Both the position numbers and the translations under genes were made by a program. A DNA stretch of 64,000 nt from Williamsia sp. (GTDB lineage: Bacteria; Bacteroidota; Bacteroidia; Chitinophagales; Chitinophagaceae). The notes beneath the pieces were generated by a model that was given only the letters and a program-made list of their open reading frames with translations, was not told the origin of the DNA and did no database searches. The DNA lies in contig JADCRZ010000001.1 of assembly GCA_015069695.1 (NCBI GenBank), positions 372,001 to 436,000 of the forward strand, written 5' to 3'. Positions 52,595 to 62,697 of this stretch are shown one piece after another; position 1 is the first letter of the stretch; every line of letters begins with the position of its first letter.

Positions 52595-53869
52595 CTACTC
52601 GATGGCTTCTACGATCAACCTGGCTTTTGCAACATCCAACGATACCAGAAAATAATAAGCCTGCAGCAAGGCGGCTTGTATGCGCTCATCGGCAGCATAT
52701 TTTTTGCGCAGCATATACCATCTGTACACCAGCTGCAGCTCAGCCTTTGTATACGGAACGCCTGCATAGCGTTGAATGGCTTCAAGAAAACTATATGAAA
52801 AATCAAGCGTCGGTTCCAGCATGGTGCCTTCTCCGAAATCGTTCCAGGTAACAAGCTGCAGGCCGGCGAGATTGTTTATTTTGGCAAGGTTCAGGGTACG
52901 CTGCAGGGTTGCCGTACCATTGTGGCTGCGTTCAAAAACGGGCGAGCCCCAGCCGCCTTCGGCATAAAAGGATTTAAAGCCGGGAAAAGCGCTGCCAATA
53001 GCCGTGGCCAAGCGGGGAACTTTATACTGGTAGAAGTACTGGCAGTCGGCATCATATTGATACACCCAGGAAAACTCGCCACTGCCCTGGCTTCCGGGCA
53101 GGCTGCCCAGATCCCACAGCGTCAGCAGGCGGGGTTTTGTGGCAAGTCCGGCAAAGGTTTGCTGCCAGCTCGCTTCTGTTTGCAATACCTGCGGACCAAA
53201 ACAAAGTACCAGGGGTTGGGTTCCTATTTTTATGTAATTGCTGCTTCCGAAATAGCGCGCCTGCAGATAGTTGAAATCCTGCTTGGCAGCTGCAGCAGGT
53301 TCCATGCCTTCAGCTTGTTTTACCTGCTGCAGGGTCATGTCTTCATAACAGATCGCAAACTTTAATCCCGCGCGGGGCAGGTGATCAAACAGGGAATCTG
53401 TGTTTCTCCTGATCAGGGGGTAATCAAACAGCTCGTGAGAACCGTACCAGTCAACGATCGCACCATCGATGCCGGTGTATTTCATCAGGAGGGTATGGTA
53501 GTCGAGCACATCTGGATCAGAACTGGCGTAGGGACCGATCAGGGGATAGAAATAAGAAGCGATCTGCCTTCGTCCATTGGCCAGGATCATGTCGGGGTTC
53601 CGGTTGGCCATTGTCCAGTGCAAACCCCATATGCGTTCAGGATGTGTTTGAGGCGTCTCGAACCACGACATATAGTGCACATACAATTTCTGCCCGTTTG
53701 TTTTTGTAACCGCTTTCGGGTTTGCTTTTACCACAATGCCATCCCATTCCCAGCCCTCACTTCCCGGTAGCGGATCGCCTTTTTTACAGCTTATGGGTAA
53801 GAGGAATACCTGTAAGAAAAAAAGTACAGTAACAAACAGTTTCCCCCCGCGCACAGATCCTCTGTACAT
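52595..53869 (-). CDS. GH99-like (GH71/GH99 type) glycosidase lipoprotein
   Basis: Lipoprotein of 424 residues from the ATG at 53869 (MYRGSVRGGKLFVTVLFFLQ) with Cys in LLPISCKKG; a TTG at 53905 extends the frame. The barrel features LYVHYMSWFETP, GLHWTMANRNPD, IDGAIVDWYG, FAICYEDMTL and QLVTWNDFGEGTMLEPT fit the GH99-like family, whose characterised members cleave alpha-mannosides or alpha-glucans. Acidic residues stand at the expected loop (WNDFGEG). The true substrate cannot be inferred, and no mannan-related genes are close. Confidence 0.8.
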   Translation of the reverse strand: MYRGSVRGGKLFVTVLFFLQVFLLPISCKKGDPLPGSEGWEWDGIVVKANPKAVTKTNGQKLYVHYMSWFETPQTHPERIWGLHWTMANRNPDMILANGRRQIASYFYPLIGPYASSDPDVLDYHTLLMKYTGIDGAIVDWYGSHELFDYPLIRRNTDSLFDHLPRAGLKFAICYEDMTLQQVKQAEGMEPAAAAKQDFNYLQARYFGSSNYIKIGTQPLVLCFGPQVLQTEASWQQTFAGLATKPRLLTLWDLGSLPGSQGSGEFSWVYQYDADCQYFYQYKVPRLATAIGSAFPGFKSFYAEGGWGSPVFERSHNGTATLQRTLNLAKINNLAGLQLVTWNDFGEGTMLEPTLDFSYSFLEAIQRYAGVPYTKAELQLVYRWYMLRKKYAADERIQAALLQAYYFLVSLDVAKARLIVEAIE

Positions 53870-54114
53870 AATTCTGAAGTACTTTAGATGCACCTTCTTC
53901 TCCAAAATACGCTGCTCCTCTTCAATTGCAAACGGGCTTTTCTGTCTCTACCTGTTTTCACTTAGATGGCAACAAGATGAATTGTGTATGCCTGCCCGTG
54001 AATCAGCAATAAAAAAATAAGCGTCAGCCGTTTGCTTTCTGGTAAAACCGTTTGCTAGCTGGTTGGGCATCGTGTTCCTCACACTTCTTTTCTTCGTTCA
54101 ACATTTATTTCCCT

Positions 54115-55079
54115 ATGCTATCTATAAAATTCAATGAGATGAACAGGACCCTCCCAACAACCCTATCAACACACCATGATCCCTTTGCAAACTACAACAA
54201 CAGTTCAGACAGGATAGAAATCCTCAAAAGCATTGCAGCAGAAGACCCCAGTGGCGATAACCTGGCAATGCTCGGACTGGCTTACTTCAAAAGTGAACAG
54301 TACGACCTGGCGGCAGCTGCCTACGAAGCGGCGCTTGCTACCAATCCTTCCCATGCGGAGTGGAAAGGGTTGTGGCAATTGTGCCGGGGAAATGCCCTCT
54401 CCGAAGTGCATGTGCCCATACCTGCCGCAGCTTACTTCGACCGCGATACCCTGCTGGCACCTGCGCAAATAACACCAGGCGCCTTGCCGGTTGTGCCGGC
54501 AGCTGCATCGAAAATCCCCACTTCTAAAAAGTGGAAGAACTGGATCGGGCGGGCGGTTGCTGACGCCCAATCCGCGGGGAGATCAGCCGGCACCTGCTTA
54601 CCCGGGATAAAGGCATAAAAGAAGTGCCTTTTTTAAACATGCTGGCTGCCGTATGGATCCAATTTGAAAACCACGATTGGATCAGTCATGGTGAAAACAT
54701 GCTGGATGATGTTATTGACATTCCGCTGGCAGCGGATGATCCCGCCCGCAAAAAATTCTGGCAGGCAAAGATGATGGTTCGCAGAACCCGCCCCGATCCG
54801 GCCCGCCTGGCCCACGGCGAACCAGCGCCCACTTCTTTTATCAACGAAGTGACCCATGGGTGGGATGGCTCGCAGATCTATGGCAGCGACCAGGAAACAA
54901 GCGACCGGCTTCGCAGCAGGATCGATGGAAAGATGAAGATCAATGAAGATGGTACCCTGCCGCTGAAAAAGAACGGCGTGGAAGACACCGGCCTGTCCAA
55001 CATAAAAAACGCCTTCGAACCCTGGGATACCGATGAAGCGCTTGATCCGGAAAGACACCCATTGCGGAAGTGGTCCTGA
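54115..55079 (+). pseudogene. Frameshifted and 3'-truncated TPR/heme peroxidase gene
   Basis: The first part (ATG at 54115, or 54139, to 54618) encodes a TPR-like segment (LAMLGLAYFKSEQYDLAAAA). The second part, in another frame, encodes an animal-type heme peroxidase core: REISRHLLTRDKGIKEV, MLAAVWIQFENHDWISHGEN (distal His) and EVTHGWDGSQIYGSDQ. The expected phrase NPREISR can only be read by skipping one base in the GGGG run at 54576-54579, and the upstream frame also differs, so one or two frameshifts are present. The proximal-His half of the domain is missing: the frame stops at 55079 as a dispersed repeat begins. It is very unlikely to give an active enzyme. Confidence 0.8.
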
Positions 55080-55180
55080 ACCTTGTGTGAACCAGGATTT
55101 ACAGGATGACAAAAAATTAATAACCTGCTAAGCCCGCACTCACAAATCCTGTGAATCCCTCCCATCCTGTAAATCATGGT
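55073..55180. repeat. Dispersed repeat copy 4, next to the peroxidase remnant
   Basis: Right arm ATCCTGTAAATCATGGTTCA (55164-55183 region) and left arm TGTGAACCAGGATTTACAGG (55087-55106) are inverted with respect to each other. A partial direct copy (AATCCTGTGAATCCCTCCC) lies between them. The element starts at the stop of the peroxidase remnant and ends about 35 nt before the uvsE ATG. Confidence 0.7.
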
Positions 55181-55214
55181 TCAGCCCCGGTACGATTTTT
55201 ACCGCATGTAATGT

Positions 55215-56126
55215 ATGCGATACGGATATGCTTCTTTAAACCTGACCCTGTCGGCGGAAAAGATCAGGGTGAACCGTTCTATGATCAGGCGGGTGTTTTT
55301 GGAGAAGGGGCTGGTTTACGCATCACAGCTGGCCCTGGCAAATATCACCGACCTGGAAAAAGTAATTGAATGGAATATCCAGCACGGTTTGTTCTTCCAC
55401 CGGATGAGCTCCGACATGATACCCTGGATGAGCGAGTACGAACTGCCTGACCTTCCCGACTATGCGCAGATCAGGGACATTCTTGCCCGTTGCGGGCAAA
55501 AAGCTGCCGCACACAGCTTCCGGCTTACCTTTCACCCGGGGCCCTTTAATGTGCTGGCCTCAAACTCTGCCCTGGTGATTACAAAAACAACCAAAGAACT
55601 CCGCCAACATGCCGAGATCATGGACCTGATCGGACTGCCCCCCACGCCGTTTGCAAAAATAAATATTCACGTGGGCGGGGCTTTTGGCGACAAACCGGCT
55701 GCCCTGGCCCGCTTCGCAGAAAACTATCTGCGTTTACCCGATACCACCCGGCAAAGATTGACTGTGGAGAACGACGACAAAGGCAATATGTTCAGTGTGC
55801 AGGACCTGTTGTGGCTGTACCAGGAAGTGGGTATCCCTGTTGCGTTTGATTATTTCCACCATGAGTTTTGTACCGGCGGGTTGAGCGAAAGGGAAGCTTT
55901 TCTGGCTGCTGTTGATACCTGGCCCACCGGTATTACACCGGTCGTTCATTTTTCCAGTTCCAAAAAGAAATGGGAAGACCCGTCTGCGCTTCCTACCGCC
56001 CATGCAGATTATATTTACAGCGAAGTAAATACCTACAACAAGGAGGTAGACATTATGTTTGAAGCCAAGGCCAAAGAAACAGCTGTCTTGAAATACCTCA
56101 ACGATTACAAGATCAAGTCTGTATGA
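55215..56126 (+). CDS. uvsE: UV damage endonuclease (UVDE family)
   Basis: DNA repair endonuclease of 303 residues that nicks 5' to UV photoproducts and some other lesions and so starts an alternative excision repair. The TIM-barrel motifs are clear: MRYGYASLNLTL at the start, IEWNIQHGLFFHRMSSDMIP, FRLTFHPGPFNVL, NIHVGGAFGDKPAAL, LTVENDDKGN, VAFDYFHHEF and PVVHFSSSK, including the metal-binding Glu, His and Asp positions. The stop overlaps the start of a DNA polymerase I gene by four bases (ATGA). The pair can therefore supply incision, flap removal and resynthesis together. Confidence 0.93.
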   Translation: MRYGYASLNLTLSAEKIRVNRSMIRRVFLEKGLVYASQLALANITDLEKVIEWNIQHGLFFHRMSSDMIPWMSEYELPDLPDYAQIRDILARCGQKAAAHSFRLTFHPGPFNVLASNSALVITKTTKELRQHAEIMDLIGLPPTPFAKINIHVGGAFGDKPAALARFAENYLRLPDTTRQRLTVENDDKGNMFSVQDLLWLYQEVGIPVAFDYFHHEFCTGGLSEREAFLAAVDTWPTGITPVVHFSSSKKKWEDPSALPTAHADYIYSEVNTYNKEVDIMFEAKAKETAVLKYLNDYKIKSV

Positions 56127-58726
56127 AAGATAAAAAGCTCTTCCTGCTCGATGTGATGCCCCTGCTTTACCGGGCGCATTTTGCAACCATGGGAAAACGG
56201 TTTGGTACTACAACGGGCATCGATACCCGAACCCCGCTCGTGTTCTTCAACTATATTTTTCAGGTGCTCACCGATGAAAAGCCCGATGCCGTAGCTGCAG
56301 CGCTTGATTCCAAATCAAAGCGCACGGATGTTGCTACCACGTACAAGGCCAACCGCCAGAAAATGCCATCGGAAATCACCGCCGCTTTTCCCTATGCCAT
56401 GCAGCTGCTTGAATCCCTGCGGGTGCCGGTGCTCAAGGAAGAAGGCCGCGAAGCCGATGACATCATCGCCGCTGTTGCCAAACAAGGCGCTGAGCAAGGC
56501 TACCAGGTGTTTATTGTAAGCCCGGACAAAGACCTGGCACAACTGGTTCGTCCCGACATCTTCTTATACCGGCCCGCCTATAAAGGCGCCGTGATGGAAA
56601 CGCTCGACACCGAAGGCGTAAAAAACAAATGGGGCGTAGAGCCCAGCCAGATAGCCGACTACCTGGCTTTGCGGGGCGACAGCGTTGACAATATAACGGG
56701 GATCAAAGGCATCGGTGATAAAACTGCTGCCCAGCTGTTGAATGAATTCCGTTCTGTAGAAGAATTGATTGAACGGGCAGGCACGATCAAGCAACCCAAA
56801 ATACAGGAGGCCATCCTGGAGAACAGGGACCAACTCCTGCAAAACAAACAGCTGACTGTTTTAGCGCCCGACCTGGATGTTGCCATCGACTGGAACACAC
56901 TGGGCATTCACAAACCCGATCCGGACAAACTGCTGCCCCTTCTGGAGGAACTGCAGTTTGAAAAGATGAGAGAGCGGCTCGTTAAGCAAGGTTTTCTGGA
57001 GGAGGCGCAAAGTACAGCGGCTCCTGCTGAAACGCCGTTGGTAACAGTGGTTCAGGTAGAGGTAGAAGCAGTTCTTAAAAAAGCCAAAGCGGTTCATGAA
57101 ATAGGCATCGGCTTTTTAGAGCCGGCTGCTGACCGCTTGTTCTTGCTGCCTGCGGGCAGCAGGGAAATCTGGGAGGTGCAGGCCGATGATGCAGGCTGGG
57201 AGCGGCTGATCCGCTTTCTTGACCAGCAGGAGATCACAAAATGGGGCTGGCAGCTAAAACCCTTTCTCAAACGCATAGGCCGCCTGGAGATAGGCTTAAA
57301 AACCCCCTGGATCGATCTCTCGCTGGCAGCTTACCTGCTTGAACCCGATGCAAAAATAGAATGGCGCGCTATCCGCGATAAATACGCTTTGCAGGATTTC
57401 AGGGTAGAAGCGTACGATGGCAACCTGGCCTATCTTCCTTCACTGCAGGAAGCCCATAAGAAGATCATGGACAAGATCGGGGAGATGGGCCTGACCCAGC
57501 TGTTCTTTGAGATCGAACAACCCCTGGAGCCCGTAATAGCAGCCATGGAGCTGCATGGCATTGGCATCGACCTGCCTGCGCTCAAGGAGATCGGCGGCAT
57601 GCTCAACCGCCAGCTGCAGGAGATGGAGAAAAAGCTGTACGAAGAAGCCGGCGTGTCATTCAACCCCAACTCACCCTCGCAAACAGCCGATGTGCTGCAG
57701 CAGATTGCCGAGGCTTCTGAACTCAAGAAAACCAAGACCGGCCAGATCTCCACCGCCGAACCTTTTCTGGCCGAGCTGGCACCCAAATATCCGTTCGTGG
57801 CCCATTTGCTTGATTACAGAAAGCTCAACAAAATCATTACCACTTACGTAGAGGCGCTGCCCCGGTATGTCAATCCGGTCACGGGCAGTGTGCATCCCAT
57901 TTTTCAACAGCTGGTAGCGGGCACCGGCCGCTTAAGCTGTACCGAACCCAACCTGCAAAACCTGCCCGTACGCAGCGAAGCAGGCCGCGAAGTCAGAAAG
58001 GCCATCGTTCCGTCAGAACCCGGCTACAGCATTCTCAGCGCCGATTACAACCAGGTTGAGCTCAGGCTGCTGGCTTCGTTAAGCGGCGACGAAGTGATGA
58101 TCGATGCGTTCCGCTCTGGCAAAGACATTCACGCCATCACTGCCAGCCGTGTATTTAAGGTGGAAGAAAAAAAGGTTACCAAAGACATGCGCCGCAAAGC
58201 CAAGGAAGTCAATTTCGGCATTGCTTACGGCATCACACCCTGGGGACTGGCAACGCGTTTAAAGATTTCGCAGAAAGAAGCCAAGAAGATTATTGATGCT
58301 TACTTTGAAGAATTTTCTTCTGTCAAAAATTATCTTGAAAAATCTGTTGAAGAAAGCCGTGAAAGAGGGTATACCCGGACGCCGCTTGGACGTATCCGTT
58401 ATATCGAAGGCATCGACAGCCGCAACGGCACTACCCGCAAAGCCGCCGAACGGGTAGCCGTAAACGCTCCGCTGCAGGGATTTGCCGCCGACATCATAAA
58501 GGCAGCCATGGTGGCTGTTCACCAGTATATCATCGATCACCAATTGCAATCACGCCTGATCCTGCAGGTGCACGACGAACTGGTGTTTGACGCAGCTGAC
58601 AAAGAACTGCCCAGCCTGGTGCCGGAGCTGGTCAGGATCATGGAAGCCGGACCGGAGCTGAAAGTGCCCTTGCGCGTGAATGTAACAGTGGGCAGGAACT
58701 GGCTTGACCAGGTGGCGTACACATAG
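56123..58726 (+). CDS. polA: DNA polymerase I with 5' nuclease and degenerate proofreading domain
   Basis: Family A polymerase of 867 residues. The 5' nuclease (about 1-290) keeps its acidic sites (FLLDVMPLLYRAHFA, EEGREADDIIAAVA, VSPDKDLAQL, GDSVDNITGIKGIGDKTA). The 3'-5' exonuclease region (about 310-470) lacks the DxE of motif I (IGIGFLEP stands there) and the Asp of motif II, so proofreading should be absent. The polymerase has motif A SADYNQVELRLLA, motif B RRKAKEVNFGIAYG and motif C LQVHDELVF. It is some 60 residues shorter than typical PolA. Translational coupling to uvsE suggests a dedicated repair polymerase; whether it is the only polA of the genome is unknown. Confidence 0.93.
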   Translation: MKDKKLFLLDVMPLLYRAHFATMGKRFGTTTGIDTRTPLVFFNYIFQVLTDEKPDAVAAALDSKSKRTDVATTYKANRQKMPSEITAAFPYAMQLLESLRVPVLKEEGREADDIIAAVAKQGAEQGYQVFIVSPDKDLAQLVRPDIFLYRPAYKGAVMETLDTEGVKNKWGVEPSQIADYLALRGDSVDNITGIKGIGDKTAAQLLNEFRSVEELIERAGTIKQPKIQEAILENRDQLLQNKQLTVLAPDLDVAIDWNTLGIHKPDPDKLLPLLEELQFEKMRERLVKQGFLEEAQSTAAPAETPLVTVVQVEVEAVLKKAKAVHEIGIGFLEPAADRLFLLPAGSREIWEVQADDAGWERLIRFLDQQEITKWGWQLKPFLKRIGRLEIGLKTPWIDLSLAAYLLEPDAKIEWRAIRDKYALQDFRVEAYDGNLAYLPSLQEAHKKIMDKIGEMGLTQLFFEIEQPLEPVIAAMELHGIGIDLPALKEIGGMLNRQLQEMEKKLYEEAGVSFNPNSPSQTADVLQQIAEASELKKTKTGQISTAEPFLAELAPKYPFVAHLLDYRKLNKIITTYVEALPRYVNPVTGSVHPIFQQLVAGTGRLSCTEPNLQNLPVRSEAGREVRKAIVPSEPGYSILSADYNQVELRLLASLSGDEVMIDAFRSGKDIHAITASRVFKVEEKKVTKDMRRKAKEVNFGIAYGITPWGLATRLKISQKEAKKIIDAYFEEFSSVKNYLEKSVEESRERGYTRTPLGRIRYIEGIDSRNGTTRKAAERVAVNAPLQGFAADIIKAAMVAVHQYIIDHQLQSRLILQVHDELVFDAADKELPSLVPELVRIMEAGPELKVPLRVNVTVGRNWLDQVAYT

Positions 58727-58846
58727 GCGATGCTGCCGGTTTATGTAACCTGAACGTTAACGGACCGGCAGATCAATTATTTTTTGTTTACTTGCAAGGC
58801 AGCACAGTTTGTATTTACTAACAGGATCGGATAAGTAAGACCAGTT

Positions 58847-59533
58847 ATGCCGTCATTCTTGCGTCTTGTTGACCACATCCCCCGGAACTACCGGTACCTG
58901 ACTGCCCTCATGGCGGGCATCCTGATTTTTCTGCTTGCCTGGCCCCATTTTACGGCTGCCATTACCTTCCTGATTTCCTGGATCGGTTTCGCCGGTTTTG
59001 TCTTGTTCTTTGCCTGGATCACCATCCTGGTCAAACACCCCAAACAGATCAGCACCGTTGCGAGTGAGCAGGATGCCAGCTATGCAGTGATCTTTATCGT
59101 GGTTGTTCTGGCTGCTTTTATTTCTCTTTTTGCCATTATCCTCCTGCTGCGCGGATTGCCCACAGGCTCAAGAAGCGCGCTGGATGCGCATATTGTTCTT
59201 TCGGTGGTAGCCGTCGCCCTTTCCTGGGTTCTCATTCATACCCTTTTTACCATCCGGTATGCCCATCTTTATTACACGCTTCCATCAGGTGCGGTAGAAG
59301 ACCTGCACAATTATGCAGGCGGACTCATTTTTCCCGGCAATGAGCTGCCCGACTTTTTAGACTTCGCCTATTTTTCTTTTGTGCTGGGCATGACCTTTCA
59401 AACAGCCGATGTAAATATTGCAGGCCGCGCTATTCGCCGGTTGGCGCTGCTGCATGGCTTTCTTTCGTTTGTTTACAATACAACGATCATTGCATTAAGC
59501 ATCAACATCATTTCAGGCATCGTAGGACATTAG
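58847..59533 (+). CDS. DUF1345 membrane protein
   Basis: Inner-membrane protein of 228 residues with about five helices (LMAGILIFLLAW, WIGFAGFVLFFAWITILV, AVIFIVVVLAAFISLFAIIL, VVAVALSWVLIHTLFTIRYA, LLHGFLSFVYNTTIIALSIN). The DFLDFAYFSFVLGMTFQTAD block is diagnostic for DUF1345. Function unknown. It stands alone, convergent with the PLD-like gene, 10 nt apart. Confidence 0.88.
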   Translation: MPSFLRLVDHIPRNYRYLTALMAGILIFLLAWPHFTAAITFLISWIGFAGFVLFFAWITILVKHPKQISTVASEQDASYAVIFIVVVLAAFISLFAIILLLRGLPTGSRSALDAHIVLSVVAVALSWVLIHTLFTIRYAHLYYTLPSGAVEDLHNYAGGLIFPGNELPDFLDFAYFSFVLGMTFQTADVNIAGRAIRRLALLHGFLSFVYNTTIIALSINIISGIVGH

Positions 59534-59543
59534 CGGTTCCCCG

Positions 59544-62500
59544 TCAGGCCGGCGTGGTGCCCAGGGCCTGCAGGGCTTGGATCAGCAGGGCATTGGTGGA
59601 GGAAAAAGTTTTGTTATCCGGGTCGGCCAGGTCGTCGGAAGGATAAAACTGCGGGTCTATGTCTGTGCGGTTGCCGGTCCAGATGGGTTCTATCAAACCG
59701 GCGCCGCCTCCTTCCAGCAATTCCTTGAACACCCAGAACGATTCATGCAGGTTGCCGAGCCGGACGGTTTCAGCTGCGGGCAAACCCGTTGCCGGTAATA
59801 TGTTGAGGTGCTCCTGCATCAGCCGGATCCTGAAATTTTTGATGCCTGCTCCTTTGCCGCCCACAATATTTTTATCGATCACACTTAGGTCCTGGCTGCC
59901 GTCAAAAGACAGGCCCCGCCGGCTAAAGCTGCTGCTGCCAGTCAGCGCCCACACATCATCGACGATCACGACCTGGTGGATCAGCTCCTTGGGGCGCATG
60001 GGAAAGCCTTTGGGATGAAAGGCTATTACCTGCGATGCATTGGCAGGGTGGGGCGGACTGCCACTTACCGGCCCCATCAGTTCATCAACAGCGGCTTTTC
60101 TCTTTGCATAAAACCGGGCTTCCCAGGGTTCATACCCCTTGCCAAAATTGATTTCCTTGCCCAGACATACAATCACTTTCAGCCGCTTGTTGGCAGCCAC
60201 CGCCGTTTTGATCAGCTGCAGCAGATCATCAGCCGGCGCGCCATACGCTGTTTGCCCGAACAGGGTGCCCTGGATGTAGATACACTCGTTTGCATTTTGG
60301 ATCGCGTTGCGCAGGGCCCAGTACGTATCTCTTCTGCCGTAGATAGATGTACATACTTCCCGTTTCAATTCATTGTAGGCCATATTGCCGTTGGGGTCGT
60401 TGCCCAGGTTGGCCATGGCTGTTTTGAACCGGTTAGCCAGGGCTGCCGGCACCCATGATGGGAGCGTGCCACCCGGCAAAATGGCCGACTGCACAACAGA
60501 CAGGAAAGTGGCAAAGTCTTTTGGAAAATCAGTCATGTCTTTCATCACGGCAGCCACTTCCGGTGTTTCGCAGGCGGCGGCCACGGTTTGCAGCGTGGCG
60601 GCCGCAAACGTGCTGGTGGCGGGCGGTGCGGGTGGCGTATAGGCCCAACCGTTACCAGCTATAAAAGCGGCCGCACGTTCCAGCACATTTCGGGTGCGGC
60701 GGTAAGCGGCCCGGGCAATGTCGTAGGCCAGCCAGCCATTGGCTGTTTGTATACCCGCAGAGGTCCATTCCCTGCCGCCCGGGTTGCCGGGATTGCCAAA
60801 AAGGGGGTAATTGTTCAACCCGTCTTTTTTGAATACCGTGCCACCCAGAAAAGCCTGCCAGTTGGCGTTGAAAGCCGCCGCCATGCTGTCTTTGCGCGCC
60901 ATGGTAGGAAGCCGGCCCGATTGCCGGGGCTGGTTCTCGTTGAGTACATTCAAAATAAACTGGCCAAAGTTAACAGCACCCGGCAGGGGTATGGCTGCCT
61001 GCATTCCCAGGATGCCAGCCGGCGATATGCCCCGTTCTGCCACGGCGTTGAGGTTGTTGGCACCCTGGGCCAGTGCTGTTTGTTCGTTGGGTAGCAAGGG
61101 GGCCGGTGCACCTACCGTGGTAAACAAATTTCCGATGCTTCTTCGCTGCAATCCCCTGTTCACGAGCACCAGGTCCAGGCTCAGGGTCGGGCCTGCCGGG
61201 ATCACCGGCGCGGTAAAAGGTTTTACCAGCTCAAACGGATCGGTCAGTCTCAGGGCAACAGTGTTCGCGGCTATGATGGCGCCTTTGCCATCTCCCCTTG
61301 TTTCACTTGCATCATCCATATCAAAGACCCGGTTGTACACGCGGACGCTGTCGCCATTGACAAACTGCGGACAGAAAATCTCCACATACACATCAGCGTT
61401 ACCTGTTGCTGCATCCGTGATAAAATGGGCTGCATGGAAGGTGATATTTTGTTTGATGTTAACGGGTACCGGTCCGGTGGAGCCCGCTCCCCCTGCAGCC
61501 GGGAAAGTGGGCCACAGATGAGCTCCTGCTGTTGTAGGCTGGGGCGGAAGTGTAAAGTCACTGTCAATAACCGGTGATACAGCCAACGACAGGGCCGGTG
61601 CGCCAGTGAGCACGGCATTTACCTGTCCCAGGCATTCATTGCCGTTTGCGCAAAAGTTAATGGTTTCTCCATCCCGGTACACAGGAGCCAGGTTGTTTTG
61701 AACAGAAGGTTCTGCCGGGTCTGTAATGCCGAGCAGCGATTGACTGAGGTCAACGGCATAAGCCCTTAGGAAGTCCCGCTTCAGCGCATTTTTCACTGCG
61801 CGGATCTTGTAGGTATCAGCCAGTGCCCCATACGTGGCAGCACCGATTTTTATGTCGGATGCAACACCGCTGTTTTTGATGATTGGATTGCCGGGCGTAC
61901 CGATGGTGTACAAACCGGAACCTGCATCCACCCCATTTATATTTTGAAAAGGCAGCGAAGGCGGATTAAAGACAGTTCCATTCAGGTTGTGCAGTTGGAG
62001 CAGGGTTTCGTTGTTGCCCATCGCCGCAATGGTAGCGAGTTGCCGGTTCGCGGTAAGCGCACCCGGATTTTTATTGATGGCTTTGCTTTCCAGGGTCACA
62101 TGGGCCGCCAGCAAGGCTTCAAACCAGCAGGCTGCCGCCACCGGGTCGATGGAAAAACCATGCTGGTCATGGATCGTCAGGTCACCCTGGATGTGCAAGG
62201 GATCGCCCGGGAAAACCAGGCCTCCGTCCGGACCGGTTTTGCTGGTGCCATTGTCCATCCATTGCAGCCCCGTGGTATTGGTATACACGAAGTACGCCGG
62301 CACGGGCCGCTCGGGCTGGTCTGTATTGGCTGCCTGGCCTTCTACAACCGTAGCCAGCAGGCGGGCCAACCGCAGCTGCGTTTGTGGGTCAACGTGAAGA
62401 ACGATGCCGGCTGTTGGAACAGTTCCATTGGGCAGCAGGATCTTTTCCAGTCCCGCATTTACATTCAGCACGCCGGCGATGGGGGCTACCCATTCTTCCA

Positions 62501-62636
62501 GGCCGCCCCCGCAAGCCAGCCGCATGGTACCGGAGGCGGTAAGGGCCGTGGCCGGCGTGGTTTTTCCCTGCAGGGTCCAGGCAATCGACAGCTGCGGATT
62601 GGCTATCCCGAACAATTGTATCAGATCATTGATCAT
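59544..62636 (-). CDS. Large protein with C-terminal PLD-like region
   Basis: Protein of 1030 residues without a signal peptide. The first 700 residues are unrecognised and Ala/Asn/Gly-rich. The C-terminal third resembles phospholipase D-like proteins: YIQGTLFGQTAYGAPADDL, a strand RLKVIVCLG, and the block ELIHQVVIVDDVWALTGSSS, which corresponds to the HKD motif (H-x-K-x4-D...GS) but lacks the lysine. Only one such motif is visible. It may be a PLD fold used for binding, or a weakly active enzyme. The gene follows the partial gene at 62698 by 61 nt on the same strand, and the two probably form one unit that starts outside the window. Confidence 0.7.
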   Translation of the reverse strand: MINDLIQLFGIANPQLSIAWTLQGKTTPATALTASGTMRLACGGGLEEWVAPIAGVLNVNAGLEKILLPNGTVPTAGIVLHVDPQTQLRLARLLATVVEGQAANTDQPERPVPAYFVYTNTTGLQWMDNGTSKTGPDGGLVFPGDPLHIQGDLTIHDQHGFSIDPVAAACWFEALLAAHVTLESKAINKNPGALTANRQLATIAAMGNNETLLQLHNLNGTVFNPPSLPFQNINGVDAGSGLYTIGTPGNPIIKNSGVASDIKIGAATYGALADTYKIRAVKNALKRDFLRAYAVDLSQSLLGITDPAEPSVQNNLAPVYRDGETINFCANGNECLGQVNAVLTGAPALSLAVSPVIDSDFTLPPQPTTAGAHLWPTFPAAGGAGSTGPVPVNIKQNITFHAAHFITDAATGNADVYVEIFCPQFVNGDSVRVYNRVFDMDDASETRGDGKGAIIAANTVALRLTDPFELVKPFTAPVIPAGPTLSLDLVLVNRGLQRRSIGNLFTTVGAPAPLLPNEQTALAQGANNLNAVAERGISPAGILGMQAAIPLPGAVNFGQFILNVLNENQPRQSGRLPTMARKDSMAAAFNANWQAFLGGTVFKKDGLNNYPLFGNPGNPGGREWTSAGIQTANGWLAYDIARAAYRRTRNVLERAAAFIAGNGWAYTPPAPPATSTFAAATLQTVAAACETPEVAAVMKDMTDFPKDFATFLSVVQSAILPGGTLPSWVPAALANRFKTAMANLGNDPNGNMAYNELKREVCTSIYGRRDTYWALRNAIQNANECIYIQGTLFGQTAYGAPADDLLQLIKTAVAANKRLKVIVCLGKEINFGKGYEPWEARFYAKRKAAVDELMGPVSGSPPHPANASQVIAFHPKGFPMRPKELIHQVVIVDDVWALTGSSSFSRRGLSFDGSQDLSVIDKNIVGGKGAGIKNFRIRLMQEHLNILPATGLPAAETVRLGNLHESFWVFKELLEGGGAGLIEPIWTGNRTDIDPQFYPSDDLADPDNKTFSSTNALLIQALQALGTTPA

Positions 62637-62697
62637 AAATAATGCATTGGCAGATTGGAGAAATTGTTTCTGGTAATTGGGGCGGATCTTGTAGCTG

